Part shown: piece by piece, positions 35,101 to 50,100 of the stretch | Layout: each line of letters opens with the position of its first letter | How positions within the stretch are numbered: position 1 is the first letter of the stretch | From: Trichopria drosophilae | Taxonomy: Eukaryota > Arthropoda > Insecta > Hymenoptera > Diapriidae | NCBI GenBank assembly: GCA_030407085.1 | Contig: CM059582.1 | Span: 88,092,001-88,156,000 of the forward strand | Length of the DNA stretch: 64,000 bases | Direction: 5' to 3' | Position numbers and translations under genes: made by a program | Notes under the pieces: generated by a model | What the model was told of the DNA's origin: nothing | What the model saw: the letters and a program-made list of their open reading frames with translations, nothing else | The model's database searches: none

Positions 35101-38100
35101 AAATTAAAAACTTCTCGAATTGCTTTAAAAGTTTGAAATAAAAATTCCTACTCTGATGAACTATTCAAAAGTTTGTCGGATCACGGTAAACATATAAACA
35201 ATTTTTTATAAACAATAGCCAATGTCTTGATTTAAAATAAAAACTTCTCGAATTGCTTTAAAATTTTGAAATAAAAATTCCTACTCTGATGAACTATTCA
35301 AAAGTTTGTCGGATCACGACAAAAATATAAACAATTTTTTATAAACAATAGCCAATGCCTTGGTTTAAATTAAAAAATTCTCGAATTGCTTTAAAAGTTT
35401 GAAATAAAAATTCCTACTCTGATGAACTATTCAAAAGTTTGTCGGATCACGACAAAAATATAAACAATTTTTTATAAACAATAGCCAATGCCTTGGTTTA
35501 AATTAAAAAATTCTCGAATGGATTTAAACGTTTGGAATAAAAATTCCTACCCTGATGAACTATTCAAAAGTTCGGCGGATCACGGTAAACATATAAACAA
35601 TTTTTTATAAACAATAGTCAATGCCTTGGTTTAATTAAAAAAATTCTCGAATTGCTTTAAAAATTTGAAATAAAAATTCCTACTCTGATGAACTATTCAA
35701 AAGTTTGTTGGATCACGGTAAACATATAAACAATTTTTTATAAACAATAGCCAATGCCTTGATTTAAAATAAAAACTTCTCGAATTGCTTTAAAATTTTG
35801 AAATTAAAATTCCTACTCTGATGAACTATTCAAAAGTTTGTCGGATCACGACAAAAATATAAACAATTTTTTATAAACAATAGCCAATGCCTTGGTTTAA
35901 ATTAAAAACTTCTCGAATTGCTTTAAAAGTTTGAAATAAAAATTCCTACTCTGATGAACTATTCAAAAGTTTGTCGGATCACGACAAAAATATAAACAAT
36001 TTTTTATAAACAATAGCCAATGCCTTGGTTTAAATTAAAAAATTCTCGAATGGATTTAAACGTTTGAAATAAAAATTCCTACTCTGATGAACTATTCAAA
36101 AGTTTGTCGGATCACGACAAAAAAATAAACAATTTTTTATAAACAATAGCCAATGCCTTGGTTTAAATTAAAAAATTCTCGAATAGATTTAAACGTTTGA
36201 AATAAAAATTCCTACACTGATGAACTATTCAAAAGTTTGTCGGATCACGGTAAAAATATGAAAAATTTTTTATAAACAATAGCCAATGCCTTGGTTTAAA
36301 TTAAAAACTTCTCGAATTGCTTTAAAAGTTTGAAATAAAAATTCCTACTCTGATGAACTATTCAAAAGTTTGTCGGATCACGGTAAACATATAAACAATT
36401 TTTTATAAACAATAGCCAATGCCTTGGTTTAAATTAAAAACTTCTCGAATTGCTTTAAAAGTTTGAAATAAAAATTCCTACTCTGATGAACTATTCAAAA
36501 GTTTGTCGGATCACGGTAAACATATAAACAATTTTTTATAAACAATAGCCAATGCCTTGGTTTAAATTAAAAACTTCTCGAATTGCTTTAAAAGTTTGAA
36601 ATAAAAATTCCTACTCTGATGAACTATTCAAAAGTTTGTCGGATCACGGTAAACATATAAACAATTTTTTATAAACAATAGCCAATGTCTTGATTTAAAA
36701 TAAAAACTTCTCGAATTGCTTTAAAATTTTGAAATAAAAATTCCTACTCTGATGAACTATTCAAAAGTTTGTCGGATCACGACAAAAATATAAACAATTT
36801 TTTATAAACAATAGCCAATGCCTTGGTTTAAATTAAAAAATTCTCGAATTGCTTTAAAAGTTTGAAATAAAAATTGCTACTCTGATGAACTATTCAAAAG
36901 TTTGTCGGATCACGATAAACATATAAACAATTTTTTATAAACAATAGCCAATGCCTTGGTTTAAATTAACAAATTCTCGAATTGCTTTAAAAGTTTGAAA
37001 TAAAAATTCCTACTCTGATGAACTATTCAAAAGTTTGTCGGATCACGGTAAAAATATAAACAATTTTTTATAAACAATAGCCAATGCCTTGGTTTAAATT
37101 AAAAACTTCTCGAATTGCTTTAAAAGTTTGAAATAAAAATTCCTACTCTGATGAACTATTCAAAAGTTTGTCGGATCACGACAAAAATATAAACAATTTT
37201 TTATAAACAATAGCCAATGCCTTGATTTAAAATAAAAACTTCTCGAATTGCTTTAAAATTTTGAAATAAAAATTCCTACTCTGATGAACTATTCAAAAGT
37301 TTGTCGGATCACGGTAAAAATATAAACAATTTTTTATAAACAATAGCCAATGCCTTGGTTTAAATTAAAAACTTCTCGAATTGCTTTAAAAGTTTGAAAT
37401 AAAAATTCCTACTCTGATGAACTATTCAAAAGTTTGTCGGATCACGGTAAACATATAAACAATTTTTTATAAACAATAGCCAATGTCTTGATTTAAAATA
37501 AAAACTTCTCGAATTGCTTTAAAATTTTGAAATATAAATTCCTACTCTGATGAACTGTTCAAAAGTTTGTCGGATCACGACAAAAATATAAACAATTTTT
37601 TATAAACAATAGCCAATGCCTTGGTTTAAATTAAAAAATTCTCGAATTGCTTTAAAAGTTTGAAATAAAAATTGCTACTCTGATGAACTATTCAAAAGTT
37701 TGTCGGATCACGATAAACATATAAACAATTTTTTATAAACAATAGCCAATGCCTTGATTTAAAATAAAAACTTCTCGAATTGCTTTAAAATTTTGAAATA
37801 AAAATTCCTACTCTGATGAACTATTCAAAAGTTTGTCGGATCACGGTAAACATATAAACAATTTTTTATAAACAATAGCCAATGCCTTGATTTAAAATAA
37901 AAACTTCTCGAATTGCTTTAAAATTTTGAAATAAAAATTCCTACTCTGATGAACTATTCAAAAGTTTGTCGGATCACGACAAAAATATAAACAATTTTTT
38001 ATAAACAATAGCCAATGCCTTGGTTTAAATTAAAAAATTCTCGAATGGATTTAAACGTTTGAAATAAAAATTCCTACTCTGATGAACTATTCAAAAGTTT

Positions 38101-41100
38101 GTCGGATCACGGTAAAAATATAAACAATTTTTTATAAACAATAGCCAATGCCTTGGTTTAAATTAAAAACTTCTCGAATTGCTTTAAAAGTTTGAAATAA
38201 AAATTCCTACTCTGATGAACTATTCAAAAGTTTGTCGGATCACGGTAAACATATAAACAATTTTTTATAAACAATAGCCAATGCCTTGATTTAAAATAAA
38301 AACTTCTCGAATTGCTTTAAAATTTTGAAATTAAAATTCCTACTCTGATGAACTATTCAAAAGTTTGTCGGATCACGACAAAAAAATATACGATTTTTTA
38401 TAAACAATAGCCAATGCCTTGGTTTAATTTAAAAACTTCTCGAATTGCTTTAAAAGTTTGAAATAAAAATTCCTACTCTGATGAACTATTCAAAAGTTTG
38501 TCGGATCACGACAAAAATATAAACAATTTTTTATAAACAATAGCCAATGCCTTGGTTTAAATTAAAAAATTCTCGAATGGATTTAAACGTTTGAAATAAA
38601 AATTCCTACCCTGATGAACTATTCAAAAGTTTGTCGGATCACGACAAAAAAATATACAATTTTTTATAAACAATAGTCAATGCCTTGGTTTAATTAAAAA
38701 AATTCACGAATTGCTTTAAAAATTTGAAATAAAAATTCCTACTCTGATGAACTATTCAAAAGTTTGTTGGATCACGGTAAACATATAAACAATTTTTTAT
38801 AAACAATAGCCAATGCCTTGGTTTAAATTAAAAACTTCTCGAATTGCTTTAAAATTTTGAAATAAAAATTCCTACTCTGATGAACTATTCAAAAGTTTGT
38901 CGGATCACGAAAAAAAATAAACAATTTTTTATAAACAATAGCCAATGCCTTGGTTTAAATTAAAAACTTCTCGAATTGCTTTAAAAGTTTGAAATAAAAA
39001 TTCCTACTCTGATGAACTATTCAAAAGTTTGTCGGATCACGGTAAAAATATAAACAATTTTTTATAAACAATAGCCAATGCCTTGGTTTAAATTAAAAAC
39101 TTCTCGAATTGCTTTAAAAGTTTGAAATAAAAATTCCTACTCTGATGAACTATTCAAAAGTTTGTCGGATCACGGTAAACATATAAACAATTTTTTATAA
39201 ACAATAGCCAATGTCTTGATTTAAAATAAAAACTTCTCGAATTGCTTTAAAATTTTGAAATAAAAATTCCTACTCTGATGAACTATTCAAAAGTTTGTCG
39301 GATCACGACAAAAATATAAACAATTTTTTATAAACAATAGCCAATGCCTTGGTTTAAATTAAAAACTTCTCGAATTGCTTTAAAAGTTTGAAATAAAAAT
39401 TCCTACTCTGATGAACTATTCAAAAGTTTGTCGGATCACGACAAAAAAATAAACAATTTTTTATAAACAATAGCCAATGCCTTGGTTTAAATTAAAAACT
39501 TCTCGAATTGCTTTAAAAGTTTGAAATAAAAATTCCTACTCTGATGAACTATTCAAAAGTTTGTCGGATCACGGTAAACATATAAACAATTTTTTATAAA
39601 CAATAGCCAATGTCTTGATTTAAAATAAAAACTTCTCGAATTGCTTTAAAATTTCGAAATAAAAATTCCTACTCTGATGAACTATTCAAAAGTTTGTCGG
39701 ATCACGGTAAACATATAAACAATTTTTTATAAACAATAGCCAATGCCTTGGTTTAAATTAAAAACTTCTCGAATTGCTTTAAAAGTTTGAAATAAAAATT
39801 CCTACTCTGATGAACTATTCAAAAGTTTGTCGGATCACGGTAAACATATAAACAATTTTTTATAAACAATAGCCAATGTCTTGATTTAAAATAAAAACTT
39901 CTCGAATTGCTTTAAAATTTTGAAATAAAAATTCCTACTCTGATGAACTATTCAAAAGTTTGTCGGATCACGACAAAAATATAAACAATTTTTTATAAAC
40001 AATAGCCAATGCCTTGGTTTAAATTAAAAACTTCTCGAATTGCTTTAAAAGTTTGAAATAAAAATTCCTACTCTGATGAACTATTCAAAAGTTTGTCGGA
40101 TCACGACAAAAAAATATACGATTTTTTATAAACAATAGCCAATGCCTTGGTTTAAATTAAAAAATTCTCGAATTGCTTTAAAAGTTTGAAATAAAAATTC
40201 CTACTCTGATGAACTATTCAAAAGTTTGTCGGATCACGGTAAACATATAAACAATTTTTTATAAACAATAGCCAAAGTCTTGATTTAAAATAAAAACTTC
40301 TCGAATTGCTTTAAAATTTTGAAATAAAAATTCCTACTCTGATGAACTATTCAAAAGTTTGTCGGATCACGACAAAAATATAAACAATTTTTTATAAACA
40401 ATAGCCAATGCCTTGGTTTAAATTAAAAACTTCTCGAATTGCTTTAAAAGTTTGAAATAAAAATTCCTACTCTGATGAACTATTCAAAAGTTTGTCGGAT
40501 CACGGTAAACATATAAACAATTTTTTATAAACAATAGCCAATGCCTTGGTTTAAATTAAAAACTTCTCGAATTGCTTTAAAAGTTTGAAATAAAAATTCC
40601 TACTCTGATGAACTATTCAAAAGTTTGTCGGATCACGGTAAAAATATAAACAATTTTTTATAAACAATAGCCAATGCCTTGGTTTAAATTAAAAACTTCT
40701 CGAATTGCTTTAAAAGTTTGAAATAAAAATTCCTACTCTGATGAACTATTCAAAAGTTTGTCGGATCACGACAAAAAAATATACAATTTTTTATAAACAA
40801 TAGCCAATGCCTTGGTTTAAATTAAAAACTTCTCGAATTGCTTTAAAAGTTTGAAATAAAAATTCCTACTCTGATGAACTATTCAAAAGTTTGTCGGATC
40901 ACGACAAAAATATAAACAATTTTTTATAAACAATAGCCAATGCCTTGGTTTAAATTAAAAACATCTCGAATTGCTTTAAAAGTTTGAAATAAAAACTCCT
41001 ACTCTGATGAACTATTCAAAAGTTTGTCGGATCACGACAAAAAAATATACAATTTTTTATAAACAATAGTCAATGCCTTGGTTTAATTAAAAAAATTCAC

Positions 41101-44100
41101 GAATTGCTTTAAAAATTTGAAATAAAAATTCCTACTCTGATGAACTATTCAAAAGTTTGTCGGATCACGGTAAAAATATAAACAATTTTTTATAAACAAT
41201 AGCCAATGCCTTGGTTTAAATTAAAAACTTCTCGAATTGCTTTAAAAGTTTGAAATAAAAATTCCTACTCTGATGAACTATTCAAAAGTTTGTCGGATCA
41301 CGACAAAAAAATATACGATTTTTTATAAACAATAGCCAATGCCTTGGTTTAAATTAAAAACTTCTCGAATTGCTTTAAAAGTTTGAAATAAAAATTCCTA
41401 CTCTGATGAACTATTCAAAAGTTTGTCGGATCACGGTAAACATATAAACAATTTTTTATAAACAATAGCCAATGCCTTGGTTTAAATTAAAAACTTCTCG
41501 AATTGCTTTAAAAGTTTGAAATAAAAATTCCTACTCTGATGAACTATTCAAAAGTTTGTCGGATCACGGTAAACATATAAACAATTTTTTATAAACAATA
41601 GCCAAAGTCTTGATTTAAAATAAAAACTTCTCGAATTGCTTTAAAATTTTGAAATAAAAATTCCTACTCTGATGAACTATTCAAAAGTTTGTCGGATCAC
41701 GACAAAAATATAAACAATTTTTTATAAACAATAGCCAATGCCTTGGTTTAAATTAAAAACTTCTCGAATTGCTTTAAAAGTTTGAAATAAAAATTCCTAC
41801 TCTGATGAACTATTCAAAAGTTTGTCGGATCACGACAAAAAAATATACGATTTTTTATAAACAATAGCCAATGCCTTGGTTTAAATTAAAAAATTCTCGA
41901 ATTGCTTTAAAAGTTTGAAATAAAAATTCCTACTCTGATGAACTATTCAAAAGTTTGTCGGATCACGGTAAACATATAAACAATTTTTTATAAACAATAG
42001 CCAAAGTCTTGATTTAAAATAAAAACTTCTCGAATTGCTTTAAAATTTTGAAATAAAAATTCCTACTCTGATGAACTATTCAAAAGTTTGTCGGATCACG
42101 ACAAAAATATAAACAATTTTTTATAAACAATAGCCAATGCCTTGGTTTAAATTAAAAAATTCTCGAATAGATTTAAACGTTTGAAATAAAAATTCCTACC
42201 CTGATGAACTATTCAAAAGTTTGTCGGATCACGGTAAAAATATAAACAATTTTTTATAAACAATAGCCAATGCCTTGGTTTAAATTAAAAACTTCTCGAA
42301 TTGCTTTAAAAGTTTGAAATAAAAATTCCTACTCTGATGAACTATTCAAAAGTTTGTCGGATCACGACAAAAATATAAACAATTTTTTATAAACAATAGC
42401 CAATGCCTTGGTTTAAATTAAAAACATCTCGAATTGCTTTAAAAGTTTGAAATAAAAACTCCTACTCTGATGAACTATTAAAAAGTTTGTCGGATCAAGA
42501 CAAAAAAATATACGATTTTTTATAAACAATAGCCAATGCCTTGGTTTAATTAAAAAAATTCTCGAATTGCTTTAAAAATTTGAAATAATAATTTCTACTC
42601 TGATGAACTATTCAAAAGTTTGTCGGATCACGGTAAACATATAAACAATTTTTTATAAACAATAGCCAATGCCTTGATTTAAAATAAAAACTTCTCGAAT
42701 TGCTTTAAAATTTTGAAATTAAAATTCCTACTCTGATGAACTATTCAAAAGTTTGTCGGATCACGACAAAAATATAAACAATTTTTTATAAACAATAGCC
42801 AATGCCTTGATTTAAAATAAAAACTTCTCGAATTGCTTTAAAATTTTGAAATAAAAATTCCTACTCTGATGGACTATTCAAAAGTTTGTCGGATCACGAC
42901 AAAAATATAAACAATTTTTTATAAACAATAGCCACGCCTTGGTTTAAATTAACAAATTCTCGAATGGATTTAAACGTTTAGAATAAAAATTCCTACCCTG
43001 ATGAACTATTCAAAAGTTTGTCGGATCACGGTAAAAATATAAACAATTTTTTATAAACAATAGCCAATGCCTTGGTTTAAATTAAAAACTTCTCGAATTG
43101 CTTTAAAAGTTTGAAATAAAAATTCCTACTCTGATGAACTATTCAAAAGTTTGTCGGATCACGACAAAAAAATATACGATTTTTTATAAACAATAGCCAA
43201 TGCCTTGGTTTAAATTAAAAACTTCTCGAATTGCTTTAAAAGTTTGAAATAAAAATTCCTACTCTGATGAACTATTCAAAAGTTTGTCGGATCACGGTAA
43301 ACATATAAACAATTTTTTATAAACAATAGCCAATGCCTTGGTTTAAATTAAAAACTTCTCGAATTGCTTTAAAAGTTTGAAATAAAAATTCCTACTCTGA
43401 TGAACTATTCAAAAGTTTGTCGGATCACGGTAAACATATAAACAATTTTTTATAAACAATAGCCAATGTCTTGATTTAAAATAAAAACTTCTCGAATTGC
43501 TTTAAAATTTTGAAATAAAAATTCCTACTCTGATGAACTATTCAAAAGTTTGTCGGATCACGACAAAAATATAAACAATTTTTTATAAACAATAGCCAAT
43601 GCCTTGGTTTAAATTAAAAAATTCTCGAATTGCTTTAAAATTTTGAAATAAAAATTCCTACTCTGATGAACTATTCAAAAGTTTGTCGGATCACGACAAA
43701 AATATAAACAATTTTTTATAAACAATAGCCAATGCCTTGGTTTAAATTAAAAACTTCTCGAATTGCTTTAAAAGTTTGAAATAAAAATTCCTACTCTGAT
43801 GAACTATTCAAAAGTTTGTCGGATCACGACAAAAAAATATACAATTTTTTATAAACAATAGCCAATGCCTTGGTTTAAATTAAAAACTTCTCGAATTGCT
43901 TTAAAAGTTTGAAATAAAAATTCCTACTCTGATGAACTATTCAAAAGTTTGTCGGATCACGACAAAAAAATAAACAATTTTTTATAAACAATAGCCAATG
44001 CCTTGGTTTAAATTAAAAACTTCTCGAATTGCTTTAAAAGTTTGAAATAAAAATTCCTACTCTGATGAACTATTCAAAAGTTTGTCGGATCACGACAAAA

Positions 44101-47100
44101 AAATATACAATTTTTTATAAACAATAGCCAATGCCTTGGTTTAATTAAAAAAATTCTCGAATTGCTTTAAAAATTTGAAATAAAAATTCCTACTCTGATG
44201 AACTATTCAAAAGTTTGTTGGATCACGGTAAACATATAAACAATTTTTTATAAACAATAGCCAATGCCTTGGTTTAAATTAAAAACTTCTCGAATTGCTT
44301 TAAAAGTTTGAAATAAAAATTCCTACTCTGATGAACTATTCAAAAGTTTGTCGGATCACGACAAAAATATAAACAATTTTTTATAAACAATAGCCAATGC
44401 CTTGGTTTAATTAAAAAAATTCTCGAATTGCTTTAAAAATTTGAAATAAAAATTCCTATTCTGATGAACTATTCAAAAGTTTGTCGGATCACGACAAAAA
44501 TATAAACAATTTTTTATAAACAATAGCCAATGCCTTGGTTTAAATTAAAAAATTCTCGAATTGCTTTAAAAGTTTGAAATAAAAATTCCTACTCTGATGA
44601 ACTATTCAAAAGTTTGTCGGATCACGGTAAACATATAAACAATTTTTTATAAACAATAGCCAATGCCTTGATTTAAAATAAAAACTTCTCGAATTGCTTT
44701 AAAATTTTGAAATAAAAATTCCTACTCTGATGAACTATTCAAAAGTTTGTCGGATCACGACAAAAAAATATACAATTTTTTATAAACAATAGCCAATGCC
44801 TTGGTTTAATTAAAAAAATTCTCGAATTGCTTTAAAAATTTGAAATAAAAATTCCTACTCTGATGAACTATTCAAAAGTTTGTCGGATCACGGTAAACAT
44901 ATAAACAATTTTTTATAAACAATAGCCAATGCCTTGGTTTAAATTAAAAACATCTCGAATTGCTTTAAAAGTTTGAAATAAAAACTCCTACTTTGATGAA
45001 CTATTCAAAAGTTTGTCGGATCACGACAAAAAAATATACAATTTTTTATAAACAATAGCCAATGCCTTGGTTTAATTAAAAAAATTCTCGAATTGCTTTA
45101 AAAGTTTGAAATAAAAACTCCTACTCTGATTAACTATTCAAAAGTCTGTCGGATCACGACAAAAAATATACAATTTTTTATAAACAATAGCCAATACCTT
45201 GGTTTAAATTAAAAACTTCTCGAATTGCTTTAAAAATTTGAAATAAAAATTCCTACTCTGATGAACTATTCAAAAGTTTGTTGGATCACGGTAAACATAT
45301 AAACAATTTTTTATAAACAATAGCCAATGCCTTGATTTAAAATAAAAACTTCTCGAATTGCTTTAACATTTTGAAATAAAAATTCCTACTCTGATGGACT
45401 ATTCAAAAGTTTGTCGGATCACGACAAAAATATAAACAATTTTTTATAAACACTAGCCAATGCCTTGGTTTAAATTAAAAAATTCTCGAATGGATTTAAA
45501 CGTTTGAAATAAAAATTCCTACCCTGATGAACTATTCAAAAGTTTGTCGGATCACGGTAAAAATATAAACAATTTTTTATAAACAATAGCCAATGCCTTG
45601 GTTTAAATTAAAAACTTCTCGAATTGCTTTAAAAGTTTGAAATAAAAATTCCTACTCTGATGAACTATTCAAAAGTTTGTCGGATCACGGTAAACATATA
45701 AACAATTTTTTATAAACAATAGCCAATGCCTTGGTTTAAATTAAAAACTTCTCGAATTGCTTTAAAAGTTTGAAATAAAAATTCCTACTCTGATGAACTA
45801 TTCAAAAGTTTGTCGGATCACGACAAAAAAATATACAATTTTTTATAAACAATAGCCAATGCCTTGGTTTAAATTAAAAACTTCTCGAATTGCTTTAAAA
45901 GTTTGAAATAAAAATTCCTACTCTGATGAACTATTAAAAAGTTTGTCGGATCACGACAAAAATATAAACAATTTTTTATAAACAATAGCCAATGCCTTGG
46001 TTTAAATTAAAAACATCTCGAATTGCTTTAAAAGTTTGAAATAAAAACTCCTACTCTGATGAACTATTCAAAAGTTTGTCGCATCACGACAAAAAAATAT
46101 ACAATTTTTTATAAACAATAGTCAATGCCTTGGTTTAATTAAAAAAATTCTCGAATTGCTTTAAAAATTTAAAATAAAAATTCCTACTCTGATGAACTAT
46201 TCAAAAGTTTGTTGGATCACGGTAAACATATAAACAATTTTTTATAAACAATAGCCAATGCCTTGGTTTAAATTAAAAACTTCTCGAATTGCTTTAAAAT
46301 TTTGAAATTAAAATTCCTACTCTGATGAACTATTCAAAAGTTTGTCGGATCACGACAAAAATATAAACAATTTTTTATAAACAATAGCCAATGCCTTGAT
46401 TTAAAATAAAAACTTCTCGAATTGCTTTAACATTTTGAAATAAAAATTCCTACTCTGATGGACTATTCAAAAGTTTGTCGGATCACGGTAAAAATAAAAA
46501 CAATTTTTTATAAACAATAGCCAATGCCTTGGTTTAAATTAAAAACTTCTCGAATTGCTTTAAAAGTTTGAAATAAAAATGCCTACTCTGATGAACTATT
46601 CAAAAGATTGTCGGATCACGGTAAACATATAAACAATTTTTTATGAACAATAGCCAATGTCTTGATTTAAAATAAAAACTTCTCGAATTGCTTTAAAATT
46701 TTGAAACAAAAATTCCTACTCTGATGAACTATTCAAAAGTTTGTCGGATCACGACAAAAATATAAACAATTTTTTATAAACAATAGCCAATGCCTTGGTT
46801 TAAATTAAAAAATTCTCGAATGGATTTAAACGTTTGAAATAAAAATTCCTATTCTGATGAACTATTCAAAAGTTTGTCGGATCACGACAAAAAAATAAAC
46901 AATTTTTTATAAACAATAGCCAATGCCTTGGTTTAAATTAAAAAATTCTCGAATAGATTTAAACGTTTGAAATAAAAATTCCTACCCTGATGAACTATTC
47001 AAAAGTTCGTCGGATCACGGTAAACATATAAACAATTTTTTATAAACAATAGCCAATGCCTTGATTTAAAATAAAAACTTCTCGAATTGCTTTAAAATTT

Positions 47101-50100
47101 TGAAATAAAAATTCCTACTCTGATGGACTATTCAAAAGTTTGTCGGATCACGACAAAAATATAAACAATTTTTTATAAACAATAGCCACGCCTTGGTTTA
47201 AATTAAAAAATTCTCGAATGGATTTAAACGTTTGGAATAAAAATTCCTACCCTGATGAACTATTCAAAAGTTTGTCGGATCACGGTAAAAATATAAACAA
47301 TTTTTTATAAACAATAGCCAATGCCTTGGTTTAAATTAAAAACTTCTCGAATTGCTTTAAAAGTTTGAAATAAAAATTCCTACTCTGATGAACTATTCAA
47401 AAGTTTGTCGGATCACGGTAAACATATAAACAATTTTTTATAAACAATAGCCAATGCCTTGGTTTAAATTAAAAACATCTCGAATTGCTTTAAAAGTTTG
47501 AAATAAAAACTCCTACTTTGATGAACTATTCAAAAGTCTGTCGGATCACGACAAAAAATATACAATTTTTTATAAACAATAGCCAATACCTTGGTTTAAA
47601 TTAAAAACTTCTCGAATTGCTTTAAAAATTTGAAATAAAAATTCCTACTCTGATGAACTATTCAAAAGTTTGTTGGATCACGGTAAACATATAAACAATT
47701 TTTTATAAACAATAGCCAATGCCTTGATTTAAAATAAAAACTTCTCGAATTGCTTTAAAATTTTGAAATAAAAATTCCTACTCTGATGAACTATTCAAAA
47801 GTTTGTCGGATCACGACAAAAATATAAACAATTTTTTATAAACAATAGCCAATGCCTTGATTTAAAATAAAAACTTCTCGAATTGCTTTAAAATTTTGAA
47901 ATAAAAATTCCTACTCTGATGAACTATTCAAAAGTTTGTCGGATCACGACAAAAATATAAACAATTTTTTATAAACAATAGCCAATGCCTTGGTTTAAAT
48001 TAAAAACTTCTCGAATTGCTTTAAAAGTTTGAAATAAAAATTCCTACTCTGATGAACTATTCAAAAGTTTGTCGGATCACGGTAAAAATATAAACAATTT
48101 TTTATAAACAATAGCCAATGCCTTGGTTTAAATTAAAAACTTCTCGAATTGCTTTAAAAGTTTGAAATAAAAATTCCTACTCTGATGAACTATTCAAAAG
48201 TTTGTCGGATCACGACAAAAATATAAACAATTTTTTATAAACAATAGCCAATGCCTTGGTTTAAATTAAAAACTTCTCGAATTGCTTTAAAAGTTTGAAA
48301 TAAAAATTCCTACTCTGATGAACTATTCAAAAGTTTGTCGGATCACGGTAAACATATAAACAATTTTTTATAAACAATAGCCAATGCCTTGGTTTAAATT
48401 AAAAACTTCTCGAATTGCTTTAAAAGTTTGAAATAAAAATTCCTACTCTGATGAACTATTCAAAAGTTTGTCGGATCACGGTAAACATATAAACAATTTT
48501 TTATAAACAATAGCCAATGTCTTGATTTAAAATAAAAACTTCTCGAATTGCTTTAAAATTTTGAAATAAAAATTCCTACTCTGATGAACTATTCAAAAGT
48601 TTGTCGGATCACGACAAAAATATAAACAATTTTTTATAAACAATAGCCAATGCCTTGGTTTAAATTAAAAAATTCTCGAATTGCTTTAAAATTTTGAAAT
48701 TAAAATTCCTACTCTGATGAACTATTCAAAAGTTTGTCGGATCACGACAAAAATATAAACAATTTTTTATAAACAATAGCCAATGCCTTGGTTTAAATTA
48801 AAAACTTCTCGAATTGCTTTAAAAGTTTGAAATAAAAATTCCTACTCTGATGAACTATTAAAAAGTTTGTCGGATCACGACAAAAATATAAACAATTTTT
48901 TATAAACAATAGCCAATGCCTTGGTTTAAATTAAAAACATCTCGAATTGCTTTAAAAGTTTGAAATAAAAACTCCTACTCTGATGAACTATTCAAAAGTT
49001 TGTCGCATCACGACAAAAAAATATACAATTTTTTATAAACAATAGTCAATGCCTTGGTTTAATTAAAAAAATTCTCGAATTGCTTTAAAAATTTAAAATA
49101 AAAATTCCTACTCTGATGAACTATTCAAAAGTTTGTTGGATCACGGTAAACATATAAACAATTTTTTATAAACAATAGCCAATGCCTTGGTTTAAATTAA
49201 AAACTTCTCGAATTGCTTTAAAATTTTGAAATTAAAATTCCTACTCTGATGAACTATTCAAAAGTTTGTCGGATCACGACAAAAATATAAACAATTTTTT
49301 ATAAACAATAGCCAATGCCTTGGTTTAAATTAAAAACTTCTCGAATTGCTTTAAAAGTTTGAAATAAAAATTCCTACTCTGATGAACTATTCAAAAGTTT
49401 GTCGGATCACGACAAAAAAATATACGATTTTTTATAAACAATAGCCAATGCCTTGGTTTAAATTAAAAACTTCTCGAATTGCTTTAAAAGTTTGAAATAA
49501 AAATTCCTACTCTGATGAACTATTCAAAAGTTTGTCGGATCACGACAAAAATATAAACAATTTTTTATAAACAATAGCCAATGCCTTGGTTTAAATTAAA
49601 AACTTCTCGAATTGCTTTAAAAGTTTGAAATAAAAATTCCTACTCTGATGAACTATTCAAAAGTTTGTCGGATCACGACAAAAAAATATACAATTTTTTA
49701 TAAACAATAGTCAATGCCTTGGTTTAATTAAAAAAATTCTCGAATTGCTTTAAAAATTTGAAATAAAAATTCCTACTCTGATGAACTATTCAAAAGTTTG
49801 TTGGATCACGGTAAACATATAAACAATTTTTTATAAACAATAGCCAATGCCTTGGTTTAAATTAAAAACTTCTCGAATTGCTTTAAAAATTTGAAATAAA
49901 AATTCCTACTCTGATGAACTATTCAAAAGTTTGTTGGATCACGGTAAACATATAAACAATTTTTTATAAACAATAGCCAATGCCTTGGTTTAATTAAAAA
50001 AATTCTCGAATCGCTTTAAAAATTTGAAATAAAAATTCCTATTCTGATGAACTATTCAAAAGTTTGTCGGATCACGACAAAAATATAAACAATTTTTTAT